A DNA stretch of 9,091 bases from Spirochaeta sp. (GTDB taxonomy: Bacteria > Spirochaetota > Spirochaetia > DSM-2461): positions 1 through 9,091 of the forward strand of contig DAOVYP010000063.1 of NCBI GenBank assembly GCA_030635565.1, written 5' to 3'. A model generated the notes under the pieces. It was given only the letters and a program-made list of their open reading frames with translations, ran no database searches and was not told the DNA's origin. Below are positions 6,002 to 9,091 of the stretch, piece after piece; within the stretch, counting starts at the first letter, position 1; each line of letters starts with the position of its first letter. A program made the position numbers and the translations under genes.

Positions 6002-6753
6002 TCCACCCACTGCCGGAGAAGGATTCCGAAGGCCACACCCGCGTTGAGCGAGGCCTTCGCCCCCGGCAGGGTAATACTCACCACTCCACCGTCATTTTCA
6101 GCACGCTGCAAAGCTTTCGGCGACACTCCCAGCTCTTCAGACCCTAAAATCACCGTACCTGAATCCGGAAAATGAAAATCAGAAATATCCATTCCTCCCA
6201 ATTCCAGGGCAAATACTGTCCCGGTATCCATTAACTCATCCAGGGGTTGAATACTCCATCTGAGCCTGTCGACGGCACCCATGGAACTGCGCCTTGCACG
6301 CCGGTGTTCAGGTGAGGCACCGTCGGGTGAAATCCAGATCCTTTCGACCCCGAATGCCAGGGAAGTTCTCATAACCGAACCGACATTGAAAGGGCTCCTC
6401 AAACCGTCGAGATAGACCCGTATCGGAAATCTCAGGCCCCCTCCCTCAACCGCTGCATCGTCCCCGGGCATTTCTGCATCCCAGTCCGCCCAGTCTCGGC
6501 CCAGAGCCTCGAGCATCTCATGACGGAGGGTATTCAATGAACGGATCCGATTATCGACTGATGCCGAGGCCCCGTTCCGGACCTCCTCCGGCCAGAATTC
6601 GTCAGCTGCAATCTGCCCCAGCAGTCCCTGCAGGTAGACGGTATCAATCTCATTTCCTGAAATCAAAACTCTCTCGAAATCTCTGATGAGAACAACGGTC
6701 TTTCGCCGCCGGGTCCCGTCGGCTAAAGATGCGAGTTTGCGCAGAGTCAGCAT
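5989..6753 (-). CDS. TrmH/SpoU family RNA 2'-O-ribose methyltransferase
   Basis: This is an AdoMet-dependent RNA methyltransferase with the SPOUT trefoil-knot fold in its C-terminal half. Numbered from the ATG at 6753 (254 residues), motif 1 is RSPFNVGSVMRTS beginning at 119 (Asn123, catalytic-type Arg129), motif 2 is VILGSEELGVS near 201-211, and motif 3 is ITLPGAKASLNAGVAFGI with Ser235-Leu-Asn237. The N-terminal 110 residues do not resemble the usual L30e-like substrate domain and probably specify the RNA target, which is unknown. The start is uncertain. An in-frame TTG at 6768 would overlap the upstream gene by 11 bp and has GGA close by, while the ATG at 6753 lies 4 nt after that gene's stop with no clear Shine-Dalgarno. 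Either way translation should be coupled to the dehydrogenase-like gene. Confidence 0.9.
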   Translation of the reverse strand: MLTLRKLASLADGTRRRKTVVLIRDFERVLISGNEIDTVYLQGLLGQIAADEFWPEEVRNGASASVDNRIRSLNTLRHEMLEALGRDWADWDAEMPGDDAAVEGGGLRFPIRVYLDGLRSPFNVGSVMRTSLAFGVERIWISPDGASPEHRRARRSSMGAVDRLRWSIQPLDELMDTGTVFALELGGMDISDFHFPDSGTVILGSEELGVSPKALQRAENDGGVVSITLPGAKASLNAGVAFGILLRQWVEALV

Positions 6754-6757
6754 GGGA

Positions 6758-7876
6758 TTATGAGGCAATTTCCAGGATATCCCTGAAAGTCACCTCATTC
6801 AGATCGGAACGGTCGGATCCCAGGATATCAACAGCCCATCCTGAGGCGGGCAGAATATCGGCCATGTCCGCCCCCAGTTCCCTCAGTCTGCCGGGCAGTC
6901 CGAGACGACCGAACAGTGCCCGAATCTCTTCGGCCGGATTGCCTGAAGCATCCTCATCCGGGTCTGCGATAAGTCGGGCGAGCTCTCCGAACTTCGGTGA
7001 GCCGGTATAAAGGGGGGATTCCAGAACCCAGGGCAGGAGTACGGTATATGCCGCCGCTTTCGGAACCCGGGCTGCTGCCGAAACAGCCCAGGAAAGCATC
7101 ATGGCGGGTCCGGGACCGGTGAGTCCGGTGGAAAACGCGGAAAGGACCGCCGTTTCAGCTTCACGAAGCCGGTAATCCGGATCGGCGGCTTCATCTTTCA
7201 CATCACGGAGCAGTCGGGCCGCGGATTTAATGGCCGAACGGGTCTGAACATCCGAAAAGAAATCCGACCGGGGAGATAGAAAAGCCTCAATGGCGGAAGC
7301 CAGAACAGACGCCATGGAGAGGGCGGATGTACCGACGGGCAGCTTACCCGCAATACCGGAATCCAAAAGAATCGTCCTGGAAGGCGGATCAGACAACCGG
7401 ATCAGTGCTGTTCGCCGTGAGACTGAGTCGGTAAGCAGGGCCTCTTTACGGAACAGCAGGGTATGACGTCCTGAAGAGGGTATTTCAAGAACCGACAGAC
7501 CGGGAAGATCCGGCTGTCCTCCTTTCATGAAATCAGCAGCATGAAAGCCGCTTTGAGCCGCAGCGGCAATAAGGCGGCCCAGGGAAAGCACCTTTTCCCC
7601 CCCGAGTGCGACAAGCATGGCGGCATGGGAGCCCCGGGCAAGGGAGAGGCACTCATCAAGAGTCCCGGTATCGGTGGAAAGCCCTTCCCGGGCGAAGATA
7701 ATCGTATTGATGCCCCAGGTATCCAGCTGTGTCTGTATATCCGCAGCCGTATCTTCCAATGCGGCATCGGCAATAAGAAGTGCCCGGTCGCCCCATTCGC
7801 TTGTACCGGCTCCGAGCCTTGTAAGCGGCCCGATAATGACTCTGGGAGTACATTTCATGTCGATATCAGTCATCAT
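6758..7876 (-). CDS. Degenerate iron-type alcohol dehydrogenase homologue, probable pseudoenzyme
   Basis: This 372-residue protein aligns along its length with group III (iron-dependent) alcohol dehydrogenases: RVIIGPLTRLG at 12-22, ALLIAD at 32-37, LVALGGEKVLSLGRLIA at 88-104, and LLPWVLE at 280-286. The key residues are gone. The GGGS-x-x-D nucleotide motif reads GGEKVLS. Against FucO, ligands Asp196, His200, His263 and His277 correspond to Ser190, Ser194, Met259 and Lys273 in ungapped local alignment (AIEAFLS and the VP-x-A segment keep register). It is therefore unlikely to bind metal or work as a dehydrogenase. The frame is intact, so it is not a decayed gene. Two adjacent ATGs exist (7876, 7873); GAGG at 7880-7883 is better spaced for the second. 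It follows flgM across a terminator and is coupled to the TrmH gene. Function unknown; a binding or scaffold role is inference. Confidence 0.82.
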   Translation of the reverse strand: MMTDIDMKCTPRVIIGPLTRLGAGTSEWGDRALLIADAALEDTAADIQTQLDTWGINTIIFAREGLSTDTGTLDECLSLARGSHAAMLVALGGEKVLSLGRLIAAAAQSGFHAADFMKGGQPDLPGLSVLEIPSSGRHTLLFRKEALLTDSVSRRTALIRLSDPPSRTILLDSGIAGKLPVGTSALSMASVLASAIEAFLSPRSDFFSDVQTRSAIKSAARLLRDVKDEAADPDYRLREAETAVLSAFSTGLTGPGPAMMLSWAVSAAARVPKAAAYTVLLPWVLESPLYTGSPKFGELARLIADPDEDASGNPAEEIRALFGRLGLPGRLRELGADMADILPASGWAVDILGSDRSDLNEVTFRDILEIAS

Positions 7877-7897
7877 TTACCTCATGAATCTCCGGGG

Positions 7898-7926
7898 AAA
7901 AAAAAGGCAGGGCCCTGAGCCCTGCC
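7898..7926 (-). terminator. Intrinsic terminator of flgM
   Basis: The arms GGCAGGGC (7906-7913) and GCCCTGCC (7919-7926) form a perfect 8-bp GC-rich stem with a 5-nt loop. On the minus strand it is followed by eight consecutive T residues (7905-7898). It lies 25 nt past the flgM stop codon and only 14 nt before the ribosome binding site of the next minus-strand gene, so it ends the flgM message and may limit read-through. Confidence 0.93.
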
Positions 7927-7951
7927 TCCCATATCTGCATGACGTGAGCTA

Positions 7952-8236
7952 TCAGACGCCGAAAACGTCCATAATGCTGTCGGCCACGGCCTCAACAACT
8001 TTATCGTTGATGTAATCGGGATCCTCGAGCTTGGCTTTGACTTCTTCCACCCTGTCCATGCGAACGTCGGGAGTGGCGCGGACAATATCCGCGGTCTGCT
8101 GAAGTGCGGCAGAACGTCTGGCTTCTTCGGAGACGGCCACCGAATCGGTGGGAGCCTGTTTGGCGACATTTGTCGGCTTACCCGTTTTTTTGTACTTAGC
8201 AACCGGATCAACCGGTCCCAACCTGTCAATGGTCAT
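7952..8236 (-). CDS. flgM: Anti-sigma-28 factor FlgM
   Basis: This is a 94-residue, probably largely disordered protein of the FlgM family, which binds sigma-28 (FliA/SigD) until the flagellar hook-basal body is complete. The N-terminal half (1-40) is polar and low in hydrophobics. The conserved C-terminal sigma-binding region includes VAVSEEAR (33-40) and PDVRMDRVEEVKAKL (about 56-70), followed by a final helix through VVEAVADSIMDVFGV. The ATG has an excellent GAGGAG (8242-8247) 5 nt upstream. A sigma-28-type promoter precedes it and a strong terminator follows, so it is a single-gene unit under the sigma factor it inhibits, a known negative feedback design. No other flagellar genes are in the window. 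The annotation rests on the C-terminal motif plus the promoter; the N-terminal half is poorly conserved, as usual for the family. Confidence 0.87.
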   Translation of the reverse strand: MTIDRLGPVDPVAKYKKTGKPTNVAKQAPTDSVAVSEEARRSAALQQTADIVRATPDVRMDRVEEVKAKLEDPDYINDKVVEAVADSIMDVFGV

Positions 8237-8264
8237 GTTTGCTCCTCGCTCCGATTCATTCTTA

Positions 8265-8290
8265 GTATCGGCAACGACCCTATAAGTTTA
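8265..8290 (-). promoter_or_regulatory. Sigma-28 (FliA/SigD)-type flagellar promoter of flgM
   Basis: On the minus strand TAAA (8290-8287) is followed after 14 bp by GCCGATAC (8272-8265), which matches the sigma-28/SigD consensus of TAAA, 14-16 bp, GCCGATA(A/T) except for the last base. Expected initiation is near 8258, leaving a leader of about 20 nt with the flgM ribosome binding site at 8242-8247. No housekeeping -35/-10 pair is apparent here. Confidence 0.85.
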
Positions 8291-8329
8291 ACCGGTGGAA
8301 AATGAAAAATCGAAAGTTTTAGAGGAAAA

Positions 8330-9013
8330 TCATCCCTTTTTTCCGATTCCCACCAGAACTGCGAATTCACCCTTAAGGGTACTCCTTGCAGTCAACACAG
8401 CCAAGGCCTCCTCAGCCGTTCCGGAGAGAAATTCCTCGAATTTCTTCGTTATTTCCCTGCCAATGAGGATTTTACGCTCAGGTGCGAGTTCTTTCAGATC
8501 TTCGAGAAGCTTAAGAATCCGATAGGGAGATTCGTAGAGAACAAAGATCATATCCGTTTCCAGGAGCTCTTTAAGGCGGTTTCGACGCCTTCCTCCCTTG
8601 GGAGAGAGAAAACCTTCAAAGACAAAACCCTTACCGGCGGTACCGGCGACGCTCATGAGAGTTGTCACTGCGGATGCGCCCGGCAGGGGTACGACAGGGA
8701 AACCGGCTTCGCGCACAGCCCCGGCCAGTCGACCCCCCGGATCACTCACACCGGGAGTACCGGCATCGGATACATAGGCTACATCCCGGCCGCCTTCAAG
8801 CAGTTTAACGATGCCTTTCGAGCTTATCTCTTCGTTTCTCGCCCGGCAGCTGATAAGGGTTTTTATGGCTATCTCATACCGGTTCAGCAGCTTCCTGGTC
8901 TGACGGGTATCTTCGGCAGCGATAACATCCACCTCTTTAAGAACCCGAACCGCCCGGAATGTCATGTCTTCAAGGTTGCCGATGGGAGTTGCTATGACGT
9001 ATAAAGTGGCCAT
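8330..9013 (-). CDS. rsmI: 16S rRNA (cytidine-1402-2'-O)-methyltransferase RsmI
   Basis: This AdoMet-dependent tetrapyrrole-methylase-fold enzyme methylates the ribose of C1402 in the decoding centre of 16S rRNA. All family motifs are present in order: ATPIGNLEDMTFRA (8-21), EDTRQTRKLL (34-43), VSDAGTPGVSDPGG (80-93), the PGASA loop, FEGFLSPKG, YESPYR and GREITKKFEEF. At 227 residues it is about 50 shorter than the E. coli type and stops soon after the second domain, lacking the usual C-terminal extension. The frame is intact, so this is a short form and not a truncation. The ATG at 9013 has no convincing Shine-Dalgarno; a TATACT hexamer ends 6 nt upstream, compatible with a leaderless message. 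It is divergent from an unseen gene to the right and lies 93 bp upstream of flgM. No terminator is visible at its end. Confidence 0.95.
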   Translation of the reverse strand: MATLYVIATPIGNLEDMTFRAVRVLKEVDVIAAEDTRQTRKLLNRYEIAIKTLISCRARNEEISSKGIVKLLEGGRDVAYVSDAGTPGVSDPGGRLAGAVREAGFPVVPLPGASAVTTLMSVAGTAGKGFVFEGFLSPKGGRRRNRLKELLETDMIFVLYESPYRILKLLEDLKELAPERKILIGREITKKFEEFLSGTAEEALAVLTARSTLKGEFAVLVGIGKKG

Positions 9014-9019
9014 TCTGCC

Positions 9020-9025
9020 AGTATA
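9020..9025 (-). promoter_or_regulatory. Possible -10 element of rsmI
   Basis: TATACT (5/6 to TATAAT) lies on the minus strand 6 nt before the rsmI ATG. I find no matching -35 at 16-18 bp, so this rests on the hexamer and on the absence of any other signal between it and the start. Confidence 0.3.
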
Positions 9026-9041
9026 ACGATAATTATTGAGA

Positions 9042-9069
9042 TTGACCCCTTACGTAACAGAGGTATAAT
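9042..9069 (+). promoter_or_regulatory. Promoter of a rightward gene beyond the window
   Basis: TTGACC (9042-9047, 5/6) and a perfect TATAAT (9064-9069) are separated by 16 bp. The expected start is near 9076, and a perfect ribosome binding site follows at 9086-9091, so the gene should begin a few bases past the window edge. The product cannot be seen. Confidence 0.75.
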
Positions 9070-9085
9070 GATTCCGAAGCCCGTC

Positions 9086-9091
9086 AGGAGG
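9086..9091 (+). promoter_or_regulatory. Ribosome binding site of an off-window gene
   Basis: A perfect AGGAGG ends exactly at the window edge, downstream of the rightward promoter. A start codon is expected at about 9097-9100 in the flanking sequence. Confidence 0.65.

Noticed and set aside
6758..7876. Calling this gene an active alcohol dehydrogenase
   Set aside because: All four metal ligands and the GGGS motif are substituted, so the enzyme name would mislead; only the fold relationship is supported.
7617..8015. Plus-strand frames opposite the dehydrogenase-like gene and flgM
   Set aside because: They run through the intrinsic terminator and antisense to two supported genes; low-complexity, no ribosome binding site.
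1..9091. CRISPR array, tRNA, rRNA, insertion sequence or prophage
   Set aside because: I found no regularly spaced repeats, cloverleaf, transposase or integrase motif, and almost all bases are covered by housekeeping-type genes.

Overview
The window looks like chromosomal core sequence from a free-living, flagellated bacterium of moderate GC, most likely a spirochaete (Spirochaeta / Sediminispirochaeta-like). This placement is an inference. It rests on a FlgM-type anti-sigma factor behind a sigma-28-type promoter, a short RsmI without the usual C-terminal extension, lspA followed by a small two-helix membrane protein, and a large AAA_32-type Lon-like protease. There are no rRNA or tRNA genes, insertion sequences, phage genes or CRISPR arrays, and no gene-free stretch longer than about 100 bases.

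Left block (31-1597, minus strand): a compact cluster reads leftward as Nif3-like metal protein, lspA (signal peptidase II), and a small two-helix membrane protein that overlaps lspA by 4 bp. Middle block (1685-5962, plus strand): a Lon-like ATP-dependent protease, a protein fusing a GHKL-type ATPase fold to an HDOD domain, and a YruB/NrdH-like glutaredoxin. Each of these three appears to have its own promoter. The glutaredoxin promoter carries a perfect 10-bp inverted repeat over its -10 region, the best operator candidate in the window.

Right block (5989-9013, minus strand, read leftward from 9013): rsmI (16S rRNA ribose methyltransferase), flgM behind a sigma-28 promoter and closed by a strong intrinsic terminator, an iron-type alcohol dehydrogenase homologue in which all four metal ligands and the GGGS nucleotide-binding motif are lost, and a SpoU/TrmH RNA methyltransferase closely coupled to it. 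At the far right edge a plus-strand promoter and a ribosome binding site point to a divergent gene that starts just outside the window.

The most unusual signals are: the dehydrogenase-fold protein that has lost every metal ligand and sits between flgM and an RNA methyltransferase; the glutaredoxin operator; three genes (nif3-like, lon-like, rsmI) whose -10-like hexamers lie only 6-7 nt from the ATG with no Shine-Dalgarno sequence, suggesting leaderless mRNAs; and the GHKL-HDOD fusion. I see no multi-gene defence or biosynthetic system. Most genes here are housekeeping genes, and the novelty lies in regulation and in the two unusual proteins.
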